Shown here: positions 23,777 through 33,014 of the stretch, piece after piece
How positions within the stretch are numbered: the first letter of the stretch is position 1
Layout of the letters: each line of letters begins with the position of its first letter
The notes under the pieces: model-generated
The model's input: only the letters and a program-made list of their open reading frames with translations
Told to the model about the DNA's origin: nothing
The model's database searches: none
Made by a program: the position numbers and the translations under genes
Origin: Ectopseudomonas khazarica
GTDB lineage: Bacteria > Pseudomonadota > Gammaproteobacteria > Pseudomonadales > Pseudomonadaceae
Direction of reading: 5' to 3'
Length of the DNA: 64,000 nt
Assembly: GCF_004521985.1 (NCBI RefSeq)
Contig: NZ_SBHZ01000014.1
Coordinates: 91,296 to 155,295 of the forward strand

Positions 23777-26548
23777 ATGCAGGTGAAGTCCTCCAAGGGA
23801 ATTGCCCGGCTTTTCGGCCTGGCGGTCGCATTTTTCGCTTCCACGACATTTGCTCAGCCTGCCAGCGTAGCCTTCTGGTACGCCGATCAGTTGCCCCTGC
23901 CCGAGTTGTCGCAGTTCGAGTGGGTGGTGGTCGAGCCCGGTCATGCCACGTCGAAGGATCTGGATTACCTCAAGGCCCAGGGCAGTGAGGTCTTCGCCTA
24001 CCTGTCCGTCGGCGAATTCGCCGGCGATGTCACCCAGGCGGGGTTGAGCGAGGCGACCAGTGCTGTGCGCAACGCTGCCTGGAACAGCCAGGTGATGGAC
24101 CTGGATTCGCCGGCCTGGCGCGAATACCTCTTCGAGCGCGCCAGCGCGCTGCGCCAGCAGGGCTACGCCGGCCTGTTCCTCGACACCCTGGACAGCTTCC
24201 ATCTGCAGGCGCAGGCGCTCCAGGACGGCCAGCGCGAGGCGCTGAAGAGCCTGCTGAACGAACTGCACCGGCGTGAACCGACGCTCAAGTTGTTCTTCAA
24301 CCGTGGCTTCGACGTGCTGCCGGAGCTGCCGGGCGTTGCCGCCGCAGTCGCCGTCGAGTCCCTCTATGCCGGGTGGGATGCGGGCGGTGGCTACAAGGCG
24401 GTGTCGCAGAGCGATCGTGACTGGTTGCAGCTGCACCTCGACAAGGTGCGGGCCCAGGGCATTCCGGTGGTGGCGATCGAGTATTTGCCGCCAGAGCAGC
24501 GCGAACAGGCGCGCCAGCTGGCTGCGCGGCTGACCGAGGAAGGCTTCATCCCCTACGTGACCTCCCCAGCGCTGAATGCCATGGGCATCAGCGGCGTGGA
24601 GGTCCAGCCCCGGCGTATCGCCCTGGTCTACGATGCGCGCGAGGGCGAGCTCGAAGACAACCCGGGGCACGTGCACCTTGGCGGCCTGCTCGAATACCTG
24701 GGGTACCGGGTCGACTACTGGCCGGCCGATACCACGCTGCCGCAGCGCCCGCTGAAAGGGCTCTACACGGGCATCGTGGTGTGGATGACCAGCGGCTCGC
24801 CGGTGGACCGCGATTACTTCGAGAACTGGCTGGGCCAGCGCCTCGACGAGCAGGTGCCGCTCGCCTTTCTCGCCGGGATGCCCACCGAGAACGACAGCCT
24901 GCTGGATCGCCTGGGTATCCGCACGCGTTCGCAGCCGGTCGGCAAGGATGCCGTGCTGCTGTCCCACGATGCCACGCTGGTCGGCGGCTTCGAAGCGCCT
25001 TTGCGTCTGCGCACGCGGGACGTGCCGCCGCTGACCGTGACCGCGCCCGAGCGTACCCAGGCAGCGTTGTCCCTGGAGAGCGACGAACGTGTCTATGTGC
25101 CGGTGGCCACCGGGGACTGGGGCGGCTACGCGATGGCGCCCTATGTATTCGAGGAGGGGCTCGATCATCGGCGCTGGGTACTCGATCCGTTCGCCTTCAT
25201 CACCCGTGCCTTCAAGCTGCCGGCGTTGCCGCGCCCCGATACCACCACGGAAAACGGCCGGCGCATCGCCACCGTGCACCTGGACGGCGATGGTTTCGTG
25301 TCCCGTGCCGAAGTCCCCGGTTCGCCTTACTCGGGTATCCAGGTGCTGGAGGATTTCATCAATCCCTATCCGCTGCTGACCTCGGTGTCGGTGATCGAGG
25401 GTGAAGTCGGCCCGCGTGGCATGTACCCGCACCTGGCGCGTGAGCTGGAACCCATCGCCCGCAAGATCTTCGCCGATCCCAAGGTCGAGGTCGCCAGCCA
25501 CACCTTCAGCCACCCGTTCTTCTGGCAGCCGGAAAAGGCCTCGCAGCGCGAGAACTTCGAGGCGGAATACGGCTACATGATGGCCATTCCGGGCTACAAG
25601 ACGCTGGACTTCACGCGTGAGGTCGTCGGCACGCGGGACTACATCAACCAGCGCCTGACCACTCCGAAGAAGCCGGTGAAGATGATCTTCTGGTCCGGCG
25701 ATGCCATGCCCAGCGCCGAAACCATCAAGCTGGCGTATGACAGTGGTCTGCCGAACGTCAACGGCGGCAACACCGTGCTGACCAAGGCCTACCCCTCGCT
25801 GACCGGTCTCTATCCGCTGATCCGGCCGACCTCCGGCGGGCTGCACTTCTACGCCCCGGTGATCAACGAGAACGTCTACACCAACCTGTGGACGGGGCCC
25901 TACTACGGCTTCCGCGACGTCCAGGACACCTTCGCGCTGACCGACAGTCCGCGCCGCCTGCGCGGCTTCCACCTCTATTACCATTTCTACTCGGGGACCA
26001 AGCAGGCCTCCATCCGGGCCATGCGCCAGACCTACCAGACCATTCTCGATGGCCAGCCGCTGTCGCTGTGGATGAGCGACTACATCAAGCGGGTCGAGGG
26101 ACTGTACCGCGCCAGCCTGGCCAGGCGCAGCGACGGCAGCTGGCAGGTGAAGGGCCTGGTAGGCATGCGCACGCTGCGCCTGGATCCGGCCCTGGGCTGG
26201 CCGGACCTGGCCCGCTCCAGGGGCGTCGCCGGGGTGCGTGATCTGCCGCAGGGGCGCTACGTGCACCTGAGTGGCGCCGATGCGCTGCTGGCCCTGCGCG
26301 ACACCCGTGACCCGCGCCCGGCACTGGAAGAGGCGAACATTCCGCTGACCGCCTGGCGTTACCTGGACGACAAGCGCGTGACGTTTTCCTTCCAGGGCGA
26401 GTTTCCGCTCAGTTTCAGCGTGCGCTCGGCCGGTTCGTGCCATGTGAAGGCAGGGGGCGGCCGGTTCAGCGGCACGCACGACGATGGCGTATGGCACTTC
26501 GAATTGCCGATGAAGCAGGTGAGCGATGCGCAACTCATCTGTAACTAA
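23777..26548 (+). CDS. pelA: Pel polysaccharide hydrolase/deacetylase PelA
   Basis: PelA (923 aa) is the periplasmic enzyme that partly de-N-acetylates and can cleave Pel, a cationic amino-sugar exopolysaccharide. A Sec signal covers residues 1-26 (ending TTFAQ). Residues 30-280 form the glycoside-hydrolase-like barrel (LFLDTLDSFHLQ; VAVESLYAG with Glu194 a likely catalytic residue). The carbohydrate-esterase domain has TVHLDGDGF (Asp503, Asp505) and ASHTFSHPF (His575, His579). These are the expected metal and catalytic residues, about 25 positions earlier than in the P. aeruginosa protein. It is the first gene of pelABCDEFG and overlaps pelB by 23 bases. Confidence 0.96.
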   Translation: MQVKSSKGIARLFGLAVAFFASTTFAQPASVAFWYADQLPLPELSQFEWVVVEPGHATSKDLDYLKAQGSEVFAYLSVGEFAGDVTQAGLSEATSAVRNAAWNSQVMDLDSPAWREYLFERASALRQQGYAGLFLDTLDSFHLQAQALQDGQREALKSLLNELHRREPTLKLFFNRGFDVLPELPGVAAAVAVESLYAGWDAGGGYKAVSQSDRDWLQLHLDKVRAQGIPVVAIEYLPPEQREQARQLAARLTEEGFIPYVTSPALNAMGISGVEVQPRRIALVYDAREGELEDNPGHVHLGGLLEYLGYRVDYWPADTTLPQRPLKGLYTGIVVWMTSGSPVDRDYFENWLGQRLDEQVPLAFLAGMPTENDSLLDRLGIRTRSQPVGKDAVLLSHDATLVGGFEAPLRLRTRDVPPLTVTAPERTQAALSLESDERVYVPVATGDWGGYAMAPYVFEEGLDHRRWVLDPFAFITRAFKLPALPRPDTTTENGRRIATVHLDGDGFVSRAEVPGSPYSGIQVLEDFINPYPLLTSVSVIEGEVGPRGMYPHLARELEPIARKIFADPKVEVASHTFSHPFFWQPEKASQRENFEAEYGYMMAIPGYKTLDFTREVVGTRDYINQRLTTPKKPVKMIFWSGDAMPSAETIKLAYDSGLPNVNGGNTVLTKAYPSLTGLYPLIRPTSGGLHFYAPVINENVYTNLWTGPYYGFRDVQDTFALTDSPRRLRGFHLYYHFYSGTKQASIRAMRQTYQTILDGQPLSLWMSDYIKRVEGLYRASLARRSDGSWQVKGLVGMRTLRLDPALGWPDLARSRGVAGVRDLPQGRYVHLSGADALLALRDTRDPRPALEEANIPLTAWRYLDDKRVTFSFQGEFPLSFSVRSAGSCHVKAGGGRFSGTHDDGVWHFELPMKQVSDAQLICN

Positions 26549-29500
26549 GAAAAAGGTGCCGCGCACACGCCTGCTCAACCCCTGGATGATCCTGCTGGTT
26601 GCCGGGTTCGTGGTGGCGTTGCTGGCGCTGTCGTACAAGAGCGAGGACGTGTTCCTGCCGGACGCGGACGACCGGCCGGACGCCGTCGCCATCAGTTACA
26701 CCGAACTGCTGATCAAGGCCCACCCGGAAGACGACAAGCTCAAGCTGCGCCTGATCGATCAGCTGATTCAGGTCGGTGACTTCACCCGTGCCCGCGAATA
26801 CCTGGAGCAGTTGCAGGGCCGTCTGCTGTCCGCGACGCCGTTCTACTCGGCGATGCTCGACGTGCTGCGTGCCCAGGCCCAGCCGGACGGTATCAGCGAT
26901 GCACAGCGGGCGGCGCTGATCGACGAACTGCGCAGCCTGAAGATCGCCGACCTGGACAATGCCATGCTGGAGCGCCTGGCGCGCTACTCGCTGGAGATCG
27001 GCGGACTGGACGTCGCCGTGCTGGCCTACCGCGAGCTGGCCGAGCGCGACAGCGAGAAGCGCACGCACTGGCTGGGCGAGGCGGCGATCTGGAGCCTGGC
27101 CAACAACGACCAGAGTGGCGCGGCGCAGCTCTATGAGCAGCTGGCGGCGGAAGACAGCGATCCGCAGGTGCGCATGGAACACCTGCGAGAAGCGTTCGAT
27201 GCCCTGCTCGCGGCGAATCATCCCGAGCAGGCGGCGCAACTGCTGGCTCTGCACCTGGACGAACTCGACGCGCAACAGGCTTCCCTCGACTGGCTGGCAG
27301 CCGGTGTCGATGCCGCCCAGGGCGGGCGCCGCTATGACCTGGCGGAAAGCTTCATTCAGCGCTGGCTGAGCCTGAAGAGGGACGACCCGCGCGCACTGAC
27401 CGCCGATTTCCACCTGAGCCTGGCATCCGGTGCGGTCGATCGGGCCTGGCAGCTGGCGCCCGAGTTGCTGGCGCTGACGCCCGACGACTACGACATGGTG
27501 GCCGAAGTGGCGCGCCTGGCCGAGTGGACCGGGCACACCCAGCAGGCGCTGAGCTACTGGGTGCAGATGCTGGCGCAGCGCGAAGACCCGGAGTTGCGTG
27601 AGCGGGTCTGGCGCTATGCCCTGCAGTTGTTCGATTTTGACCAGGTGATCGCGACGCTGTCCACCATCGACGCCCACCGGCAGATGACCGATGTGGAGAT
27701 CGACACCCTGGTCTACAGCCACGAAACCCGCGGCACCCCCGAGGATGCCGAGGCCTGGCTGGTGGCCTACCTGCAACGCTATCCCAACCACCTGTTCGCG
27801 CGGCAGCGTCTGCGCATGCTGATGGAGAACACGCAGCAGTTCAGGAAAGAGGTGGAGCAGTGGCAGGCCCTGGCTGCACGCGGGCCGCTGACGATCAAGG
27901 AGCGCATCCGCTGGGCCAAGGTGCACTGGAACCTGTTCGAGCCGGACCAGGCCTGGCAGGTGCTGACCGCAGCCGATTCACCCGAGGTGGACGATCCCGA
28001 GTTCTGGCAGCTGCGCGCCAATCTGGCCTGGGAACTCGAACGCGATGGGGAAGTGCGCGCCTCGTACGATCGACTGCTGAGCCTCAACGTGCCATTGGGC
28101 CTGGAGGATGAGGATCGCCTGATTCGCCTGTACTGGGATATCGACCCCAAGCGCTCCCTGCGGATTCTCATCGATAGCTGGCAGCGCACGGGCCGGGTGA
28201 CGCGTCTGATCGTCGCGCTGCAACTGGCCGAGACGTTGCGTGACTGGGATGCCCTGCGAGCACTGCTGGTCGATGCGGAGAAGTCGCCCAACGGACGTGA
28301 CAACTCGCAGTACTGGATTGCCCGTGCCGCGCTGGCCGCCCAGGACGGCAATTTCGATCAGGCCCAGGCCTACTACCAGCAGGCGCTGGCCCTGTTCCCC
28401 GATGACAACCTGGTGCGTCAGCGCATCCTGTGGTTCTACATCGACAACACCCAGCGCGACTCGCTGGCGCAACTGCTGCCGGAGTGGCGTGCTTTGGCCG
28501 TGACGGACAGCCGGCTGTGGCTGCCCTATGCCACCGGCTACATGTTGCTCAACAACACCCAGGAAGCCTTGCGCTGGTTCCGTCAGCACCTCAAGTCGAA
28601 TCCAACCGATCGCCTGGTGCTCGCGGCCTATGCCGATGCGGCCGAGGCCGCCGGCTACGAGGACCTGGCCTGGCGTCTGCGCCGCCAGCTGCTGCGCAAC
28701 CTCAATCTGCAACGCGTCACTGCGACGCCCGAAGGCTATGCCATGTACCTGCGCCTGCTGGCCGGGTCGCAGGGCACGCTGACGTCGCTGGCGCAGGCGA
28801 AGCGTCTGTGGAACGGCGAGCAGGCGACCCTGCAGCTGTGGTTCGAGCATTTCCTCGAGCGCCTCGATGCCAGCAACCAGTCGGCGCTGAAGGACGACTG
28901 GCTGGCCTGGGGGGCAGAGCGCGGGTTGAAGGCCGGCAGCTACGACGAGATCCAGCAGGCGCTGCGCAACGACAACCACGCGCAGATGCAGCGTCTGCTC
29001 GAACACGGCGGACTCGATGCCGCGAACACGGTGGAAGTGCTCTCGCGTCTCGGCCATGAGGGCGAGGCGCTGGCCTCGGGACTCAGTGCCCAGGGCGATG
29101 GGCAACCGGATTCGATCCGCCAGCAGTTGCTCTACCAGACCACCGGCATGCTCGAGCGCTCCCCGCAGGGCCTGCAGCTGGGCTGGCGCAAGACCGACTT
29201 CGGCGACCTGGACTTCAAGGGTCCGCGCCTGCAGGTGGCCCGCTACCTCGGCGATGACTGGTATGCCGACCTGCAGCTCGAGCAGGGCCGCTACAACAGC
29301 TCGAACCTGGACAGCGCGGTACTCGGCAACGAGCGCAACCTCAAGCTGGAGGCGCGCCGCACCCTGGACGACGGCGACCTGCGCCTGATTCTCGACAGCA
29401 GCCTGCGCGACGACGATGACCGCCATGGCCTGGGCATCGAGCGCAGCTGGCGCCTGAGCTCGCGTGATGAGCTGGGGCTGGCGTTCGACTGGCATCGCGA

Positions 29501-30128
29501 GGCCGAAGACACCGGCCTGCTGCGCGCCCTGGGCATGCGCGACGGCGTGCGTCTCCGGGGCCAGCACGGCTTCTCCGCGCGTGACCAGTTGAGCTGGTCG
29601 CTGACGCACAACCACTACAGTTCCCGACAGGGCGATGCCATCGGCAGCGGCCAGGGCGTGTCGCTGGAGTGGGGCCACACGGTGTTCTTCGACGACCCGT
29701 CCTGGTTGCTGCGTTCGGGCGTGGACTATCAGAACAACAGCGTGGAGAGCGAGGTCGCCACTGACCTGCTCAACGCCAATGGCGGTGCCTACATTCCGTT
29801 CGACAACGAGCCGGGCGCCACGATCGAAGGCACCGAGCTGATGCAGAGCCGCTATGGTCAGCTCTATGTCGCCAGCACCTGGCGGCGAGGCTTCCCGGGC
29901 GCCCTGAACAGGACACGTCCGCAGTTCACCTGGATGATCGATACCCTCGCCGGCTGGCAGTGGACGGAGCGGCAATTCAACTACGGCATCAACGTCGGCA
30001 TCGGCGTCGAGCTGTTCGGCGACGACGAGCTGGCCATGACCCTCGGTTACCAGTCTGCCCCCAGAGGGGGGGAGGGTGATCCCGGTGGTTCGCTCGGTAT
30101 TACCTACAGCACCCGTTTCGGGCGCTAA
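26526..30128 (+). CDS. pelB: Pel export protein PelB (TPR scaffold and outer-membrane porin)
   Basis: PelB (1200 aa) links the inner-membrane synthase to the outer membrane. One transmembrane helix lies at residues 18-38 (PWMILLVAGFVVALLALSY). Residues 50-850 are a long array of TPR-like helical repeats, many with the A-x-x-Y-x-x-L pattern (AREYLEQLQ, AEDSDPQVRMEHLREAF). The last ~300 residues are alternating beta strands of a barrel (GDLRLILDSSLRDDDDRHGLGIERSWRLSSRDELGLAFDW). Size agrees with P. aeruginosa PelB. The start overlaps pelA; pelC follows 27 bases after the stop. Confidence 0.95.
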   Translation: MRNSSVTKKKVPRTRLLNPWMILLVAGFVVALLALSYKSEDVFLPDADDRPDAVAISYTELLIKAHPEDDKLKLRLIDQLIQVGDFTRAREYLEQLQGRLLSATPFYSAMLDVLRAQAQPDGISDAQRAALIDELRSLKIADLDNAMLERLARYSLEIGGLDVAVLAYRELAERDSEKRTHWLGEAAIWSLANNDQSGAAQLYEQLAAEDSDPQVRMEHLREAFDALLAANHPEQAAQLLALHLDELDAQQASLDWLAAGVDAAQGGRRYDLAESFIQRWLSLKRDDPRALTADFHLSLASGAVDRAWQLAPELLALTPDDYDMVAEVARLAEWTGHTQQALSYWVQMLAQREDPELRERVWRYALQLFDFDQVIATLSTIDAHRQMTDVEIDTLVYSHETRGTPEDAEAWLVAYLQRYPNHLFARQRLRMLMENTQQFRKEVEQWQALAARGPLTIKERIRWAKVHWNLFEPDQAWQVLTAADSPEVDDPEFWQLRANLAWELERDGEVRASYDRLLSLNVPLGLEDEDRLIRLYWDIDPKRSLRILIDSWQRTGRVTRLIVALQLAETLRDWDALRALLVDAEKSPNGRDNSQYWIARAALAAQDGNFDQAQAYYQQALALFPDDNLVRQRILWFYIDNTQRDSLAQLLPEWRALAVTDSRLWLPYATGYMLLNNTQEALRWFRQHLKSNPTDRLVLAAYADAAEAAGYEDLAWRLRRQLLRNLNLQRVTATPEGYAMYLRLLAGSQGTLTSLAQAKRLWNGEQATLQLWFEHFLERLDASNQSALKDDWLAWGAERGLKAGSYDEIQQALRNDNHAQMQRLLEHGGLDAANTVEVLSRLGHEGEALASGLSAQGDGQPDSIRQQLLYQTTGMLERSPQGLQLGWRKTDFGDLDFKGPRLQVARYLGDDWYADLQLEQGRYNSSNLDSAVLGNERNLKLEARRTLDDGDLRLILDSSLRDDDDRHGLGIERSWRLSSRDELGLAFDWHREAEDTGLLRALGMRDGVRLRGQHGFSARDQLSWSLTHNHYSSRQGDAIGSGQGVSLEWGHTVFFDDPSWLLRSGVDYQNNSVESEVATDLLNANGGAYIPFDNEPGATIEGTELMQSRYGQLYVASTWRRGFPGALNRTRPQFTWMIDTLAGWQWTERQFNYGINVGIGVELFGDDELAMTLGYQSAPRGGEGDPGGSLGITYSTRFGR

Positions 30129-30155
30129 GCAAGGATTCTCAAAGGAGGAATGAAG

Positions 30156-30674
30156 ATGCAAAGCATACGTTGCCTGGCCCTGGTGGCCATTGCACTGTTC
30201 GTCACGGGTTGCTCCAGTTTCAGCGGCGGCGGCAACCAGACGCTGCCGCGCGATGCCTCGTGGGGCGTCGCCCCGCTGGTCAACTATGCCCAGGCGCCGC
30301 AGGCCGGCGAGCGCGCCGAGCAGATCCTGATCAGCATCCTGGCTGAAGAGGGTGTGACCCCGCTGATGTACCCGCAGCAACCGCAGAAGGACCTGCTGCT
30401 GCAGGACGACCGTGAGCGTCAGAGCCAGGCGCTGGCCTGGGCGCGTGAGCAGAAGCTGGCCTACGTGATCACTGGTAGCGTGGAAGAGTGGCAGTACAAG
30501 AACGGCCTGGACGGCGAGCCGGCAGTCGGCATCAGCCTGCAGATTCTCGAACCGGCCAGCGGTCGTGTGGTCTGGAGTTCCAGTGGCGCACGCGCCGGCT
30601 GGTCCCGTGAGAGCGTTGCAGGTGCTGCCCAGAAAGTGCTGCGTAAACTGGTAGGTAACCTCGACTTCGAGTAA
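30156..30674 (+). CDS. pelC: Pel outer-membrane lipoprotein PelC
   Basis: PelC (172 aa) is the lipoprotein that forms a ring on the periplasmic face of the outer membrane and funnels Pel to the PelB pore. The signal peptide ends in the lipobox FVTGC (Cys17). WGVAPLVNYAQAPQAGERAEQILISILAEEG and AYVITGSVEEWQYKNGLDGEPAVGISLQILEPASGRVVWSSSGA are recognisable. Two ATGs occur (30150 and 30156); the second has AAAGGAGG at 7 bases, while the first would be only one base away. Confidence 0.95.
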   Translation: MQSIRCLALVAIALFVTGCSSFSGGGNQTLPRDASWGVAPLVNYAQAPQAGERAEQILISILAEEGVTPLMYPQQPQKDLLLQDDRERQSQALAWAREQKLAYVITGSVEEWQYKNGLDGEPAVGISLQILEPASGRVVWSSSGARAGWSRESVAGAAQKVLRKLVGNLDFE

Positions 30675-30679
30675 TCACG

Positions 30680-32047
30680 ATGCAGTCTGCCCACAAGGAT
30701 TTCACTCTAGCGCCAAGGGCCAGCGGCCGCGTTTCCTGGTGGGAAAGCTGCCTGCTGACGCTCCTGGCCCTCGGTTTCGGCTACTGGCTGTCGCCGGCGG
30801 ACCCGCTGCTCGTGGCAGCGTCGTTCCCCTGGATGATCCTGGTGCCGATACTGCTCGGCGTTCGCTACGGATTCCTCCAGGGGCTGTTCAGTGCGGCGCT
30901 GCTGATCGCGGCGCTGTTCGTGCTGCGCATCGCGGGGAACGAGCTGTACGCGGATACGCCAGCCTCCTTCATCGTCGGCATGCTGCTGTGCAGCATGCTG
31001 GTCGGCGAATTCCGCGACATCTGGGAACGCCGTCTGGAGCGTCTGAGCCTGGCCAACGAATACCGCCAGCTGCGCCTCGACGAGTTCACCCGTTCCCACC
31101 ACATCCTGCGCATTTCCCACGACCGCCTGGAACAGCGGGTGGCCGGCAACGACCAGAGCCTGCGCAGCTCGCTGCTCAGCCTGCGCCAGCAACTGCGTGC
31201 GCTGCCGGGGGATCACGATGCGCTGAAGACGCTGGCCGATTCGGTGCTGTCGCTGCTCGGCCAGTACGGCTCGCTGCGGGTCGCGGGACTGTACCGGGTC
31301 ATCGACAACCAGCGTATCGCCCAGCAGCCGCTGGCCGTGCTGGGGGAGATGGGCGAGCTCAAGGGCAACGACATCCTGCTGAAGCAGTGCCTGGAGCGTG
31401 GCGAGCTGGTCAGCGTGCGTTCCGACGTGCTCGATCGTGGAGAGGGCGGGCGCCATTCGATGTTGCAGGCCTGTGTGCCGCTGATCGACACCGAGGAGCG
31501 CATCCTGGCCGTGCTGGCCATTCAGCAGATGCCGTTCTTCATGTTCCATGAGCGCAGCTTCAGCCTGCTGGCCATTCTCGCCGGGCACATCGCCGACCTG
31601 CTGATGAGTGATGCGCAGGCCCTGCAGCTGCCGGATGCCGATGCCCAGCAGTATTCGCAGCTGCTCAAGCGCTCGCTCAGCGATGCGCGCGATCATGGCC
31701 TGCCGGCCAGCCTCTTCGCCTTCGAGCTGGCGGAGGACAACGGCGAGGAGGTCCAGCGTCTGCTGGAGAGCAGCCAGCGTGGTCTTGACGTGCAACTGAA
31801 GGTCATCAACGGGCGCGGCAGTCGCCTGGTGCTGGTCCTCCTGCCGCTGACGTCGGGCGAGGGCTCCAAGGGCTATCTGGTGCGTCTGAAGCAACTCTTC
31901 GCCGAGCGCTTCGGCCAGGGTCGCGAGCTGGAATCACTGGGTGTGCAGACCCATCGATTCCTCTTCGAAGGCGGCGACGAGCGCGATGCGCTGCGGCACT
32001 TCCTGTTCAACGAGTGTGCCCTGAATGATCAGCAAGTGGCTGTTTAG
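30680..32047 (+). CDS. pelD: Pel c-di-GMP receptor PelD
   Basis: PelD (455 aa) is the inner-membrane receptor that switches on Pel synthesis when c-di-GMP binds. Four transmembrane segments lie in residues 22-110. A coiled region follows (LERLSLANEYRQLRLDEF), then a GAF domain (about 160-310) and a degenerate GGDEF domain (about 320-455) that lacks a GGDEF motif. The c-di-GMP-binding site RxxD is RGLD at residues 367-370, the same numbers as in P. aeruginosa PelD. It begins 6 bases after pelC and overlaps pelE by 23 bases. Confidence 0.96.
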   Translation: MQSAHKDFTLAPRASGRVSWWESCLLTLLALGFGYWLSPADPLLVAASFPWMILVPILLGVRYGFLQGLFSAALLIAALFVLRIAGNELYADTPASFIVGMLLCSMLVGEFRDIWERRLERLSLANEYRQLRLDEFTRSHHILRISHDRLEQRVAGNDQSLRSSLLSLRQQLRALPGDHDALKTLADSVLSLLGQYGSLRVAGLYRVIDNQRIAQQPLAVLGEMGELKGNDILLKQCLERGELVSVRSDVLDRGEGGRHSMLQACVPLIDTEERILAVLAIQQMPFFMFHERSFSLLAILAGHIADLLMSDAQALQLPDADAQQYSQLLKRSLSDARDHGLPASLFAFELAEDNGEEVQRLLESSQRGLDVQLKVINGRGSRLVLVLLPLTSGEGSKGYLVRLKQLFAERFGQGRELESLGVQTHRFLFEGGDERDALRHFLFNECALNDQQVAV

Positions 32048-33014
32048 CGGCGCCGCGCTGCTCGAACTGGGCAGCTGGGCCAGTGCGGTCAGCGACCTGC
32101 CGGCACACCAGGCAGCGTTGCTGTATGCCTCCGCGCATGGCCTGGGCAGCGCCATGCTGACCGCCGGCATCTGGCTGCTGCTGCCACGCCGCTATCGCTT
32201 CCCGCTGCCGTGGAGCCCGCTGTTCATCTTCAGCCTGTCGTTCTTCATTCCGCTGATCGGCATGATCGGCGTCGCCCTGGCGCTGTTCCCCGCGCTCTAC
32301 CTGCCGCGCAAGCGCAAGGTCCAGCCCTGGGAAGCGACGGCGGTGCCCGAGCTGCCGTTCCGCCCACGGGAGCGCACGCGCGAACTGATGTTCAGCGATG
32401 GCGGCCTGCAGGACGTGCTGCGCCACGCGCCGGACCCGGACCAGCGCCTGACGGCGATCTTCGCCACGCGGCGCATGCGCAGCAAGGAAGCCATCCCGAT
32501 TCTCAAGCTGGCCCTGCGCGACCCCTCCGATGACGTGCGCCTGCTGGCCTACTCGATGCTCGACCAGCGCGAGAGCCGCATCAACCAGCGCATCGAACAG
32601 GCGCTGGCGAGCATGGAAAAGACCAAGGCCGAGCGCAAGTTCGCCCTGCATGGCCAGCTGGCGCGCTGGTACTGGGAGCTGGCCTACGTCGGCCTGGCCC
32701 AGGGCAGCGTGCTCGAGCACGTGCTGCAGCAGGCCTGGAGCCATGTCGGTACGGCGCTGCAGGGCGAGCCGAGTGGCGAGCTGCATCTGCTGGCCGGGCG
32801 TATCGCCATGGAACTGGGCAACCTGGACGAAGCCTCGTCCCAGTTCGAGCAGGCGGCGCAGACCGGCACGGGCGCAGCGCAGCTGGCGCCCTACCAGGCC
32901 GAGATCGCCTTCCGTCGGCAACGCTACGACGAAATCCCGCAGATGCTGGCCAGCATGCCGGCTGACATGTTGCAACGCCCCCCCTTCGCGGCATTGGCAA
33001 AATACTGGCTATGA
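32025..33014 (+). CDS. pelE: Pel inner-membrane TPR protein PelE
   Basis: PelE (329 aa) is an inner-membrane component of the Pel synthase complex. Two to three hydrophobic segments in residues 1-95 (PLFIFSLSFFIPLIGMIGVALALFPALYLPRK) are followed by a cytoplasmic helical region with HEAT- and TPR-like repeats (RRMRSKEAIPILKLALRDPSDDVRLLAYSMLD; GELHLLAGRIAMELGNLDEASSQFEQAAQTG). It overlaps pelD by 23 bases and pelF by 4 (ATGA). Assignment rests mainly on position and topology. Confidence 0.92.
   Translation: MISKWLFSGAALLELGSWASAVSDLPAHQAALLYASAHGLGSAMLTAGIWLLLPRRYRFPLPWSPLFIFSLSFFIPLIGMIGVALALFPALYLPRKRKVQPWEATAVPELPFRPRERTRELMFSDGGLQDVLRHAPDPDQRLTAIFATRRMRSKEAIPILKLALRDPSDDVRLLAYSMLDQRESRINQRIEQALASMEKTKAERKFALHGQLARWYWELAYVGLAQGSVLEHVLQQAWSHVGTALQGEPSGELHLLAGRIAMELGNLDEASSQFEQAAQTGTGAAQLAPYQAEIAFRRQRYDEIPQMLASMPADMLQRPPFAALAKYWL

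Noticed and set aside
23636..26692. A minus-strand open frame of about 1000 codons opposite pelA
   Set aside because: PelA on the plus strand has a signal peptide and all catalytic motifs. The opposite frame has none and is a shadow of codon bias.
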